Notes: generated by a model from the letters alone, not told the origin. Counted from the first letter of the stretch, positions 7,279 through 14,746 are shown. The stretch: DNA of 23,127 nucleotides from Verrucomicrobiales bacterium (GCA_017853785.1 JAFMIX010000005.1:1-23127); one strand, 5' to 3'. Numbers and translations are program-made.

Positions 7279-8018
7279 GCGAAGGCATGGGCGCAATCCG
7301 AAGTTGGGCGGATGCGGGCTTGAATTTTCTTTATCCGGAGGCCTGCCAGCTTTGCGGCGAAGAACGCGCCACGCCGGGGGAGGGTTTCGTCTGTCGCCGC
7401 TGCTGGTTGCAGGTGCGCTTCATCCGTCCGCCGTTCTGCGACCGCTGCGGGCTGCCGTTCGAGGGCGATCTCACCACGAAGTTCGAGTGTTCCAACTGCC
7501 GCGAGATGGAATTGAGTTTCGTTTCCGCCCGCTCGGCGGTGGTGGCGCGGGGCGTGGTGCTCGAGGTCATCCACCGCTACAAATATCAGGAGGCGCACTG
7601 GTTCGAGCCGTTTCTCGCGGACCTGCTGGCGCGCGAGGCTGGGCCGGAACTGCGCGCCGGCAACTGGGACTGCATCGTCCCGGTGCCGTTGCATCCGCTG
7701 AAGCAGCGTGAGCGTGGCTTCAACCAGGCGGAGCGGCTCGCGCGCGCTTTGAGCGCGGCAACGAACCTTCCCTGCCAGCCTAACCTGTTGCGCCGCATCC
7801 AGCCCACGCTCACGCAGACGCGATTGACCCGGACCGAGCGGGCGGCGAACGTCCGCCGCGCCTTCGCCGTGCTTCCGGGGTTGCGGCTGCGGGGGGAGCG
7901 GATCGTGTTGGTGGATGACGTGTTCACGACGGGCGCGACCACCAGTGCGGGCGCGGTGGCCCTGCTGGCAGCGGGCGCGGGCGCGGTTTGTGTCTGGACA
8001 GTGGCGCGGGGTTTATAG
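7275..8018 (+). CDS. comF: ComF family phosphoribosyltransferase-like protein
   Basis: A 247-residue protein with the two-part ComF layout. The N-terminal zinc-binding region has four CxxC pairs: Cys24/27, 40/43, 55/58 and 72/75. The C-terminal type I phosphoribosyltransferase domain has the strand DCIVPVPLHP at 132-141, the RERGFNQAE motif at 145-153 and the PRPP loop VLVDDVFTTGAT at 211-222. ComF proteins take part in uptake and handling of single-stranded DNA during natural transformation, but many non-competent bacteria keep them with an unclear role. The start ATG 7275 overlaps the stop of the CPBP gene by four bases. A pilB-type ATPase and recA lie nearby, which would suit competence, though housekeeping explanations are equally good. 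Confidence 0.93.
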   Translation: MSEGMGAIRSWADAGLNFLYPEACQLCGEERATPGEGFVCRRCWLQVRFIRPPFCDRCGLPFEGDLTTKFECSNCREMELSFVSARSAVVARGVVLEVIHRYKYQEAHWFEPFLADLLAREAGPELRAGNWDCIVPVPLHPLKQRERGFNQAERLARALSAATNLPCQPNLLRRIQPTLTQTRLTRTERAANVRRAFAVLPGLRLRGERIVLVDDVFTTGATTSAGAVALLAAGAGAVCVWTVARGL

Positions 8019-8095
8019 ATGATTTCAGACGTTGCAACTGGAATTTCCAATCAGTATTGGACTGGCGGATGTGATTTCCCGCCTTGCCGGCAGCC

Positions 8096-8101
8096 TATAA
8101 C
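8096..8101 (+). promoter_or_regulatory. Candidate -10 element for accD
   Basis: TATAAC at 8096-8101 is 20 bases before the accD start; the matching -35 region is poor (TGATTT at 8072-8077, spacer 18). The 103-bp gap 8019-8121 holds nothing else I recognise. Confidence 0.3.
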
Positions 8102-8121
8102 CCCCAACCCTGAATTTTTCC

Positions 8122-9087
8122 ATGGCCACCACCACCTTCACCAAAAAATCGCTCGATACGGACGTCTTTGAGCAACCCGCCGTCGCTCCGGCGCTCACCC
8201 CGCCGCCGTTGGACGCCGCCGCGACGACTTTTGCCAAGAAGCCCAAAGTCACCACCGGCAAATCCCGCAAACGCGACATTCCCGTGGGCCTCTGGACCAA
8301 ATGCCCGAAGTGCGAGGAGCTTTTGTTCGATAAAGACCTCGATGAAAACCAAAAGGTTTGCACCAAGTGCGCGCACCATTTCCCCATCGGCGCCCGCGAG
8401 CGGATCCATTCGCTGGTTGAGACCTGCTCCTTCGAGGAATTGAACGCCACCATGACGAGCGTGGACGTGCTGGGCTTCACCGGCGCGGCTTCCTACAAGG
8501 ACAAACTCGCGGCCAACATCCGCAAAACCAGCCTCCCGGACGCCGTCGTCACCGGCATCGGCAAGATCGGCGAACACCGCGTCGCGCTCGGCGTGATGGA
8601 CTTCACCTTCCTCGGCGGCTCCATGGGCGCCGTCGTCGGCGAGAAACTCACGCGGCTCATCGAGGCGGGCACGGCCAAGAACCTGCCGGTGATCATCATT
8701 TCCACCAGCGGCGGCGCGCGGATGTATGAAGGCATGTTGAGCCTGATGCAGATGGCCAAGACCTGCGGGGCGCTCGCGTATCACGCACAGGCCAAGCTGC
8801 CGTTCATCAGCGTGCTCACCCATCCCACGATGGCGGGCGTGATGGCAAGCTTCGCGACGGTGGGCGACCTCATCATCGCCGAACCGGGCGCGATGATCGG
8901 CTTCGCCGGCGCGCGCGTCATCAAGGACACCACGCAGGCAGAACTGCCGCCTGGCTTCCAGACCTCGGAATTCCTGCTCGACCACGGATTGATCGACGCC
9001 ATCGTGCCGCGCAACGAAATGAAGGCGCAGCTCATCGGCTACATCGACTTCATGATGGCCGGCCGGCAGGCGGCGGCTGGGAATTGA
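8122..9087 (+). CDS. accD: Acetyl-CoA carboxylase carboxyltransferase subunit beta
   Basis: The beta subunit of acetyl-CoA carboxylase carboxyltransferase, which with AccA moves the carboxyl group from biotin to acetyl-CoA to make malonyl-CoA, the first committed step of fatty acid synthesis. It has 321 residues. The zinc ribbon is Cys61/Cys64 and Cys80/Cys83 (KCPKCEELLF...VCTKCAHHF), followed by the crotonase-like core with GVMDFTFLGGSMGAVVGEK, STSGGARMYEGMLSLMQMAK, HPTMAGVMASFA and GFAGARVI. The zinc ribbon starts about 34 residues later than in E. coli because of an Ala/Pro/Lys-rich N-terminal tail. accA is not adjacent. Start ATG 8122 is the first in frame after a non-coding gap. Confidence 0.97.
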   Translation: MATTTFTKKSLDTDVFEQPAVAPALTPPPLDAAATTFAKKPKVTTGKSRKRDIPVGLWTKCPKCEELLFDKDLDENQKVCTKCAHHFPIGARERIHSLVETCSFEELNATMTSVDVLGFTGAASYKDKLAANIRKTSLPDAVVTGIGKIGEHRVALGVMDFTFLGGSMGAVVGEKLTRLIEAGTAKNLPVIIISTSGGARMYEGMLSLMQMAKTCGALAYHAQAKLPFISVLTHPTMAGVMASFATVGDLIIAEPGAMIGFAGARVIKDTTQAELPPGFQTSEFLLDHGLIDAIVPRNEMKAQLIGYIDFMMAGRQAAAGN

Positions 9088-9090
9088 TTT

Positions 9091-9119
9091 TTGACTTGAG
9101 CCGGATTCCGGCCTAGGGT
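9091..9119 (+). promoter_or_regulatory. Predicted promoter of exported hypothetical gene
   Basis: TTGACT (9091-9096), a 17-base spacer and TAGGGT (9114-9119). Transcription would start near 9126, only about four bases before ATG 9130, so the message would be almost leaderless. Confidence 0.55.
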
Positions 9120-9129
9120 GCGGCCTGCA

Positions 9130-10143
9130 ATGCGTCCGGGATTTTCCATTCACTGCTGGCTGCGTTGGGTCGCCCGCTTGGCGCTGAGTCTGCTCGGCGC
9201 GGGGTTGATCCATACCGCCGCCGCCGAGGCGACGAATACCCCCAAGGCCGAACCCCGGCAGTTGCGCGAAGACCTCATCAAAGACTTGGTGCGGGATGAT
9301 ATGTTCCGCAAATGGGGTTCCGCCAACGACTCGCTCGGCGGGCAGATGTTGCCGCCAGCTACCCGTCCATCCCTTACCCCGGCGCAGATGCGTGAACTCA
9401 AGGAGCAGATGGACGCGGAGCGTTTCTGGATGTTCGCCGACCCGGCGGATGCGGGGAAGTCTCCGACCTTGGAGGAACAATGGCGGCTGAACCGCACGAT
9501 CCCGGGCGTGCTGGATGATTTGACCGCCGCAACGCCGCGCGTGTTGCAGCGGTATTTCTCCCGGCAGGCGCAAGGCCGCAGCGGCGAAACGAACGGCGCG
9601 GCGCGCAACAACGACGGCGGGTATCAGGATAGATTTTCCACGCGACCGGAAGACCGTTGGCGCATCAGGAGCGGCCTCGGACGCAGCGGGGAAGCGGAAA
9701 GCCGCACCGGCGTCGAAACGCCGGAGGCCGCGGCGGCTAGCAAGGCCATCAGCCGGTTGTTCCAGCCGAATGGCGGGCGCGAACTGGCGGTGCCAGCGGC
9801 CCCCGGATTTTTCTCGGCCATCTTCAGCCCGCCCGCTGCCATCCCTATGGAGCGGACGCCGGAAGCGATCCAGCGCCGGATAGAATTCCAAAAATTGCTG
9901 GAGTCCCCCGCAGCGGCGGCGGCCAAGCCTCTCAGCGCATTGCCGTCGACGACCACGCCGGGCGCGAGCGGCTTTGGTGGGTTGAACAATTTTACGCCGT
10001 CGCACTCTGGTTCGGGGTTGTCCACTCCTGCGGGCGGTTCGAGTCTGCTGGGAGCTTCGAGTGTTCCGACGGTTACGCCGCCGACCGCGCCTTCGGTCAT
10101 CAGCCAGTTCCAGCCGGTGACGCCGCCGCGCCGGCGGTTTTAG
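9130..10143 (+). CDS. Exported protein of unknown function
   Basis: A 337-residue protein I do not recognise. Residues 1-32 look like a Sec signal peptide: basic start, hydrophobic core LALSLLGAGLI and an Ala-rich cleavage region (HTAAAEA). Residues 40-135 are charged and probably helical (repeated Arg, Glu, Asp, Met; for example QLREDLIKDLVRDDMFRKWG and MRELKEQMDAERFWMF). Residues 140-230 are Arg/Gly/Ser-rich. From about 235 the chain is Pro/Ala/Thr/Ser/Gly-rich and low in complexity, ending PPRRRF. No enzyme motif, Cys pair or repeat of fixed length is visible. ATG 9130 is chosen over in-frame GTG 9118, which overlaps the -10 box. The gene converges on pilB with a 15-bp gap. Probably a lineage-specific periplasmic or surface protein. 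Confidence 0.65.
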   Translation: MRPGFSIHCWLRWVARLALSLLGAGLIHTAAAEATNTPKAEPRQLREDLIKDLVRDDMFRKWGSANDSLGGQMLPPATRPSLTPAQMRELKEQMDAERFWMFADPADAGKSPTLEEQWRLNRTIPGVLDDLTAATPRVLQRYFSRQAQGRSGETNGAARNNDGGYQDRFSTRPEDRWRIRSGLGRSGEAESRTGVETPEAAAASKAISRLFQPNGGRELAVPAAPGFFSAIFSPPAAIPMERTPEAIQRRIEFQKLLESPAAAAAKPLSALPSTTTPGASGFGGLNNFTPSHSGSGLSTPAGGSSLLGASSVPTVTPPTAPSVISQFQPVTPPRRRF

Positions 10144-10158
10144 CTCCAGTCCGGCAAC

Positions 10159-11895
10159 TCAGTGCGAGGAGGTCAGGAGGAGGACTTGTTCCAACGTAGA
10201 GAAGCCTTCGCGCACGCGATCCAGCGCCACCATGCGGAGGGTGCGCATTCCCTGACCGATGGCGACCTTGCCCATTTCGCGCGTGTTGGCGCGGCTGATG
10301 ATGAGTTTGCGGATTTCGTCGGAGATGGTCATGCCTTCGATGATGGCGAGCCGCCCAGAGTAGCCGGAGTTCTTGCAGCGGTCGCAGCCGCGCCCGCGGT
10401 AGAGCGGGGAGCCGTCGAACATGGCGGGGTCGATATTCAAATCCTGGAACATGCGCTGGGGATATTCCACGGGTTCCTTGCAATGCGAGCAGATGCGGCG
10501 CATGAGGCGTTGCGCGCACGCGAGAATCACGGAGGAGGAAATCAGGAAGGGGGCGATGCCCATGTCGTCCAAGCGGGCGATGGCGCCGGGGGCGTCGTTG
10601 CAGTGCATGGTGCTCAAGACCTGGTGGCCGGTGAGCGCGGCTTCGATGGCGATTTCGGCGGTCTCGGTGTCGCGGATTTCGCCGATCATGATGATGTCCG
10701 GGTCCTGCCGCAGGATAGAGCGGAGGGCGTTGGCGAAAGTGAGGCCGATCTCCTTTTTGACGGGCACCTGGTTGATGCCGGGGATCTGGAACTCGACGGG
10801 GTCTTCAACGGTGATGATGTTGTAGACGGGGCTGTTGAGTTCGTTGATGGCGGAGTAGAGGGTGGTGGTCTTGCCGGAGCCGGTGGGGCCGGTGACGAGG
10901 ATGAGGCCGTGCGGGGCATCAATGGCGGTCTTGACCTGCTCGAAGGTGTCGGGGTCGAGGCCAAGTTTGTCGATGCTGGCGGAGAGGTTGGATTTGTCGA
11001 GGACGCGGAGCACGACCTTCTCGCCGTGCACGGTGGGCATGATGGAAATACGGAGGTCGAAGTCTTTGCCGCCGACTTTCACGCGCATGCGGCCGTCCTG
11101 GGGGAGGCGGCGCTCGGCGATGTCGAGGTTGCCCATGATCTTGAGGCGCGAGATGAGGGCGAGCTGCATCTGCTTGGGCGGCGGGGTGGCGTCGAGCAGG
11201 GCGCCGTCCACGCGGTAGCGGAGGCGGATGTTTTTCTCGAAGGGTTCGATATGGATATCGCTGGCGCGGTCTTTGATGGCTTGGACGAGGATGAGGTTGG
11301 CCAGCTTGATGACGGGGGCTTCCTCGGTGGAGGCGGCGAGTTGGTCGAGGTTGACCTGTTCGATGGACTCTTTGACCTGCTCGATGTTTTCGGCTTCGTC
11401 GTCGCTTTGTTTTTGGGCGTCCTGGATGATGTCTTCCATGCTCGCGCCTTTGGCGGCGTCGAGGACGGTCAGCTTGTCGAAGATGGCTTTTTCCGATGTG
11501 ATGAGCGGGGAGACTTCAAGCTTGGTGAGGCGGCGGACATCGTCAATGGCGAGGACGTTCAGGGGGTCCACCATGGCGACGAACAGTTTGTTTTCGAGGC
11601 GCGCGATGGGGAGGAGTTTGTGGTTCTGGATGACTTCGCGAGGGAGGAGGTCGGCGATTTCGGGGGGTATGCTAACGCGGGTGAGGTTGATGGGCGGGAT
11701 GTTGAGGACGCGGCCCATGGAGACGACGAGGTCCTGCTCGCTGACGTAGGCTTTTTCGACGACGAGTTTGAGGAGGCGGGTGCCTTCCTTTTTCTGGAGT
11801 TCGAGGAGTTCCTCGATCTGCTTGGCGCTGAGGAGGCCGTCCTCGACGAGGGCGTCGGCGATGCGTTCGCCGAAGGATTTGGCCGGGGCTTGCAT
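10159..11895 (-). CDS. pilB: Type IV pilus / type II secretion assembly ATPase (PilB/GspE)
   Basis: A 578-residue hexameric ATPase that powers pilus or pseudopilus assembly at the inner membrane. The N-terminal MshEN/GspE-N domain spans about 5-145. The AAA+ part has the SDIHIEP segment at 212-218, Walker A GPTGSGKTT at 336-344, the Asp box TVEDPVEF at 362-369, Walker B with IIMIGEIRDTETAE at 401-414, and the His box TGHQVLSTMH at 422-431. The zinc tetracysteine is Cys469/Cys472 and Cys504/Cys507 (KxSGYSGR follows), typical of PilB and GspE but not PilT. The start is 4 bp after the stop of the TPR-MshEN gene, so they are co-transcribed. No pilin, PilC or PilT gene lies in the window, so PilB and GspE cannot be told apart here. 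Confidence 0.93.
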   Translation of the reverse strand: MQAPAKSFGERIADALVEDGLLSAKQIEELLELQKKEGTRLLKLVVEKAYVSEQDLVVSMGRVLNIPPINLTRVSIPPEIADLLPREVIQNHKLLPIARLENKLFVAMVDPLNVLAIDDVRRLTKLEVSPLITSEKAIFDKLTVLDAAKGASMEDIIQDAQKQSDDEAENIEQVKESIEQVNLDQLAASTEEAPVIKLANLILVQAIKDRASDIHIEPFEKNIRLRYRVDGALLDATPPPKQMQLALISRLKIMGNLDIAERRLPQDGRMRVKVGGKDFDLRISIMPTVHGEKVVLRVLDKSNLSASIDKLGLDPDTFEQVKTAIDAPHGLILVTGPTGSGKTTTLYSAINELNSPVYNIITVEDPVEFQIPGINQVPVKKEIGLTFANALRSILRQDPDIIMIGEIRDTETAEIAIEAALTGHQVLSTMHCNDAPGAIARLDDMGIAPFLISSSVILACAQRLMRRICSHCKEPVEYPQRMFQDLNIDPAMFDGSPLYRGRGCDRCKNSGYSGRLAIIEGMTISDEIRKLIISRANTREMGKVAIGQGMRTLRMVALDRVREGFSTLEQVLLLTSSH

Positions 11896-11899
11896 GGGT

Positions 11900-12736
11900 T
11901 TAGCGGAAAACTTTCTGGAGGTTTTTCGTGATGTCCACGGGGGACGCGAGATACCAGACGATGCGGAACTTGGTGGCTTCCTTGAAGTCGCGGAATGCCT
12001 GCTGGTTGTAGGGATTGGCGGTGGCGATGAGCAGGGTCTTGCTCAGTTTATCGAACGGCAGGACGCACCAGCGCCGGCAGATTTCGGCAGAGAAGCCGCG
12101 GGTCAGATCCAGGTCGGTGTCGTAGCGGTCCAGGGGCATGTAGGAAAAGCGCGATTTGTCGGACAGCAGCTTGAGGGATTTCTCAATGGGATGGATGCCC
12201 TTGTCGGCGAGGGTCTGGACGAAGGCCTCGACGACGCCGGTGGGCGGGGCGAAGGGGTCGGGGCTGTGCCAGCAGAGGTCGAAGTCGCCGGCGGAAATGA
12301 TTTTGCTGTCCACGAAAACCTTGCGCATGGACTGCCGGCCGTCGTCTACGGCGACGACGGGTTTGTCGGTGGATTTCTTGGCGCGGGGAGCGCCGGGTTT
12401 TTCCGGGGCGGCGTCCGGCAGCGTGGGGCTGGCGACAAAAGTGTTCGCGCGGCTCTCGATGGATTTGAGCGCGGCCAGCACATCCGGGTCGTGGGGGGAA
12501 TGCTGGAGGATGGTTTCGTATTCGAGGATGGCCGAGGAGAGTTGGCCGAGTTGGACGTAGGCTTCGGCGATGCGCTTGGAGGTCTTGATGACGTCCGGTT
12601 CGCGGCCGAGTTTGGAATAGGCCTCCTTGAGAATTTCGAGCGATTGGTAGTCCTGAGGCTGCGATTGAGTGATGACCTCGAACATCTCAATCGTCTGCCC
12701 TAACTGCGCGGCTTCGCTGGGAGTTAAATTGGCCAT
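11900..12736 (-). CDS. TPR plus MshEN (GspE N-terminal) domain protein
   Basis: A 278-residue protein without an ATPase domain. Residues 20-95 look like two TPR-type helical hairpins (ILKEAYSKLG, IAEAYVQLGQLSSAILEYE, HDPDVLAALKSI). A Pro/Lys-rich linker follows (100-130). Residues 136-278 resemble the GspE/PilB N-terminal (MshEN) domain: MRKVFVDSKII, then GFSAEICRRWCVLPFDKLSKTLLIATANP and a final VDITKNLQKVF. MshEN domains bind c-di-GMP in several PilB homologues; whether this one does is unknown. The downstream PilB has its own copy of the domain. ATG 12736 (MANLTPSEAA) is preferred since the in-frame sequence upstream overlaps the predicted promoter. Probable role: partner or regulator of PilB. 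Confidence 0.78.
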   Translation of the reverse strand: MANLTPSEAAQLGQTIEMFEVITQSQPQDYQSLEILKEAYSKLGREPDVIKTSKRIAEAYVQLGQLSSAILEYETILQHSPHDPDVLAALKSIESRANTFVASPTLPDAAPEKPGAPRAKKSTDKPVVAVDDGRQSMRKVFVDSKIISAGDFDLCWHSPDPFAPPTGVVEAFVQTLADKGIHPIEKSLKLLSDKSRFSYMPLDRYDTDLDLTRGFSAEICRRWCVLPFDKLSKTLLIATANPYNQQAFRDFKEATKFRIVWYLASPVDITKNLQKVFR

Positions 12737-12786
12737 GTTTTTGGTCCGCCGGAGTTTCGCGGCGGCGGCGGAATCGTTCTGGCGGC

Positions 12787-12815
12787 AGAGTAGGGGATGA
12801 CCGGGCCAAGTGCAA
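12787..12815 (-). promoter_or_regulatory. Predicted promoter of TPR-MshEN/pilB operon
   Basis: On the minus strand TTGCAC (12815-12810), a 17-base spacer and TACTCT (12792-12787). The -10 is followed by GCCGCC, exactly as at the last gene of the window (23034-23045), but here the start codon is about 50 bases away, so a leader is present. Confidence 0.6.
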
Positions 12816-12884
12816 CCTTGCTTTGGAAATCTGGCCCGGAGCGTCCGCGCTGCGCGATGATTTCTCCGCCGCCCGCAAAACCCC

Positions 12885-12912
12885 TTGCATCCTGGCGACC
12901 GCTGATTAGGAT
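12885..12912 (+). promoter_or_regulatory. Predicted promoter of ferredoxin operon
   Basis: TTGCAT (12885-12890), a 16-base spacer and TAGGAT (12907-12912), followed by GGCCGC. Transcription would start near 12919, giving a leader of about 36 bases before ATG 12955. It is divergent from the pilus ATPase promoter about 70 bp away. Confidence 0.55.
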
Positions 12913-12954
12913 GGCCGCAGACAAGCCCGCCGCAAAAACAAACCAAATAAATCT

Positions 12955-13188
12955 ATGGCCGACAAAACCAGCAAACAGCCCGAGAACGTCTCCGGTAAAT
13001 GGTATGTGGACACCACCTGCGTCCCCTGCAACGTCTGCGTGGACTGCGCGCCCACGCTCCTGAAATTCAGCGCCGACCAATCACACGTCTATTTCGCCAA
13101 GCAACCTGCTGGAGCCGCCGAAGAAGCGGCGGCGCAAGCGGCGCTCGAAATCTGCCCGACCGGCTCCATCGGTAACGACGGAGAATAA
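12955..13188 (+). CDS. Single-cluster ferredoxin
   Basis: A 77-residue electron carrier. The cluster-binding cysteines are Cys22, Cys25 and Cys28 (CVPCNVC) and Cys67 in CPTGSI, the layout of one-cluster 4Fe-4S ferredoxins with an aromatic DTTC approach and a central LLKF. An extra Cys31 (VDCAP) stands where many ferredoxins have another residue. Ala-rich residues 51-65 (PAGAAEEAAAQAALE) form the helix before the last ligand. It is followed 7 bp later by the DUF1232-like gene, so they are probably co-transcribed. Redox partner unknown. The call is firm for the family; the cluster type (4Fe-4S or 3Fe-4S) cannot be decided from sequence alone. Confidence 0.88.
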   Translation: MADKTSKQPENVSGKWYVDTTCVPCNVCVDCAPTLLKFSADQSHVYFAKQPAGAAEEAAAQAALEICPTGSIGNDGE

Positions 13189-13195
13189 TTTTGCC

Positions 13196-13600
13196 ATGGC
13201 TGAAATCGTCAAATTCGTGGATCACGGCGCTGCGATGGTGACGCCGGTCGTGGTGGAAAAAGTGCTGCGCCACCTGCCGCTCTGGAAAGTGGAGTTCACT
13301 CAGATCAACGAGCCGGCATACCCGCATTTGGTGGATCAACTGGAGTTTCTGGCCGACGCCGTGGAGGATTTTGCCGAGGGCGCGTATCGCGACCTGCCCT
13401 ACGTGGCCTTTGCCGAAGCCGTTTTCGCCGTGATCTACGCGCACAAAAAAGCGGGCATCATTCCGGATTACGTTCCGCACCTGCATCGCGCCGACGACTC
13501 CAGCGTGGTGCGCGCCGTGTTGATCCAGAACGAAAAGGCCTTCGCCATCTACGCCGCCACCATCGGCGTGGACTGGTCGAAGATCACCAGTGAACCGTAA
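13196..13600 (+). CDS. DUF1232 (YkvA)-like protein
   Basis: A 134-residue protein of unknown function. The segment KKAGIIPDYVPHLHRADD at 84-101, followed by SSVVRAVLI, resembles the IPDxIP...DD core of the DUF1232/YkvA family, usually a small membrane-associated domain. The preceding stretch (AFAEAVFAVIYA at 71-82) is moderately hydrophobic. The N-terminal 60 residues (with HLPLWKVEFTQINEPAYP) do not match anything I recognise. It starts 7 bp after the ferredoxin stop and ends 52 bp before the HAD gene, so these three probably form one transcript. Family assignment is moderate; the gene itself is very likely real given spacing and codon use. Confidence 0.6.
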   Translation: MAEIVKFVDHGAAMVTPVVVEKVLRHLPLWKVEFTQINEPAYPHLVDQLEFLADAVEDFAEGAYRDLPYVAFAEAVFAVIYAHKKAGIIPDYVPHLHRADDSSVVRAVLIQNEKAFAIYAATIGVDWSKITSEP

Positions 13601-13652
13601 GCGCGCCGGTTCGCGCTGCGATTTCCCGCCGCCGCCACTCCCTCCAGCACCC

Positions 13653-14330
13653 ATGGCCCGCGCAGTCCTATTCGACATCGACGGCACGCTCATCCGCACC
13701 GGCGGCGCAGGCATCAAGGCCTTTGCCCGTGCCGGCGAAACGGCCTTCGGCATCGCCAACGGCACGGCGCACATGAAATTCGCCGGGCGCACGGACACCG
13801 GATTGGTGCGGGAATTTCTAATCTGGCACGGCCTCAAACCCAGTGCGGAAAACCGTCAGCGCTTCTTGGATGCCTACGTGTTCTGGCTGGATCAGATGCT
13901 GCCGCAATGCACCGGTGGCGTCTGCCCCGGCGTGTGGCAGTTCCTCCGCGATCTGCGGGCGCTGCCCGAACCGCCGCTCATCGGCCTGCTCACTGGCAAC
14001 ATCCGCCTCGGCGCGGAAATCAAATTGCGCCACTATCGGCTTTGGGAGGAATTTGTCACCGGCGCTTTCGCCGACGACCACGAGGAGCGCAATCTGATCG
14101 CCGTGGCCGCGCACCAGCGCGTCAGCCGCCATCTCAAAAAGGATTTGGGCGGCGAAGAAATCATCGTTATCGGCGATACGCCGCATGACATCCGGTGCGG
14201 CCGCGCCATCGGGGCGCGGGTCATCGCCGTGGCTACCGGTGGGGCTGAATTGGATGAACTCCGGGAGCACACGCCTGACTGGTGCGTGAAGGATTTGCGC
14301 GAGATGGCAGTGGCGGAAGTCTGCTCGTAG
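13653..14330 (+). CDS. HAD family phosphatase
   Basis: A 225-residue haloacid dehalogenase-fold hydrolase of the phosphoglycolate-phosphatase-like (subfamily I) type. Motif I is LFDIDGTLI at 6-14 with nucleophile Asp8 and acid/base Asp10. Motif II is GLLTGN at 111-116 with Thr114. Lys124 is a candidate for motif III. Motif IV is VIGDTPHDIRCG at 172-183. A helical cap lies between about 16 and 85 (KFAGRTDTGLVREFL). This is the usual arrangement of small-molecule phosphatases such as Gph or PpaX, but the substrate cannot be read from sequence. ATG 13653 is chosen because motif I must begin near residue 5; the in-frame GTG at 13590 would overlap the upstream gene and add a Pro-rich tail. Confidence 0.88.
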   Translation: MARAVLFDIDGTLIRTGGAGIKAFARAGETAFGIANGTAHMKFAGRTDTGLVREFLIWHGLKPSAENRQRFLDAYVFWLDQMLPQCTGGVCPGVWQFLRDLRALPEPPLIGLLTGNIRLGAEIKLRHYRLWEEFVTGAFADDHEERNLIAVAAHQRVSRHLKKDLGGEEIIVIGDTPHDIRCGRAIGARVIAVATGGAELDELREHTPDWCVKDLREMAVAEVCS

Positions 14331-14356
14331 CCGCAGTTTGCAATGCCGCGGGAAAC

Positions 14357-14584
14357 TCAGTGATGGTGCGGGCCGCCCCCGCAACAACCCCCGCAGCCGC
14401 CCCCCGACGGTCGGGTTGCCGCCCCGGCCTTGCCGCCGGTGCCGGCGGCCGCGAAGGTCGAGAATTTCTTGGTGAGCTTCGTCGCGCCGCAAAGCGGACA
14501 CTTCACGTCCGTCTCGGTGCTGGAGCGCACCAGAATCTCGCTGTCCTTCTTGCAGGCCGCGCAATGAAATTCGTAGATCGGCAT
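14357..14584 (-). CDS. FmdB-type zinc ribbon protein with Cys/His tail
   Basis: A 75-residue protein opening with MPIYEFHCAACKK, the signature of the FmdB/CxxC_CXXC_SSSS putative regulatory family. The zinc ribbon uses Cys8/Cys11 and Cys29/Cys32 (KCPLCG). Residues 34-58 are Ala/Gly/Thr/Lys-rich. The end is unusual: Gly-rich with Cys64, Cys67 and Cys68 and a final Pro-His-His-His, which could bind a second metal ion. The family was named for a formamidase regulator but most members have no known role. It converges on the HAD gene (26-bp gap). A TAGTAT hexamer lies exactly six bases upstream of the ATG, so the mRNA may be leaderless. Confidence 0.85.
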   Translation of the reverse strand: MPIYEFHCAACKKDSEILVRSSTETDVKCPLCGATKLTKKFSTFAAAGTGGKAGAATRPSGGGCGGCCGGGPHHH

Positions 14585-14590
14585 GGCAGC

Positions 14591-14618
14591 ATACTAGCCG
14601 AGCCTGGCAAAATCTCAA
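14591..14618 (-). promoter_or_regulatory. Predicted promoter of FmdB-type gene, leaderless geometry
   Basis: On the minus strand TTGAGA (14618-14613), a 16-base spacer and TAGTAT (14596-14591), then GCTGCC and ATG at 14584. Transcription start is predicted on the start codon. Confidence 0.55.
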
Positions 14619-14734
14619 GTCTGCGCCTTGCCGGAAGCGCGGCGTTCACTGACTTCATCTCCCTGCGCTCGGTCCCTCCCGAGACCAACTGCAACTGCGA
14701 GGTTTGATTCCGGTCGCAAAAAATTAACGTCCCG

Positions 14735-14740
14735 TAACGT
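14735..14740 (+). promoter_or_regulatory. -10-like element of esterase remnant, leaderless geometry
   Basis: TAACGT followed by CCCGCC and ATG 14747. The hexamer is part of a ten-base direct repeat (TAACGTCCCG at 14725-14734 and 14735-14744). No good -35 lies at the right distance. Confidence 0.35.
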
Positions 14741-14746
14741 CCCGCC

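Noticed and set aside
8095..10005. 636-codon open frame on the minus strand
   Set aside because: It is antisense to both accD and the exported protein, spanning two genes and the gap between them; it is a GC-bias artefact.
10162..11931. 589-codon open frame on the plus strand, very acidic
   Set aside because: Antisense to pilB; composition mirrors pilB codons, with no domain signal.
14725..14744. Ten-base direct repeat as a target-site duplication
   Set aside because: The copies are adjacent with nothing inserted between them, so there is no element to explain.
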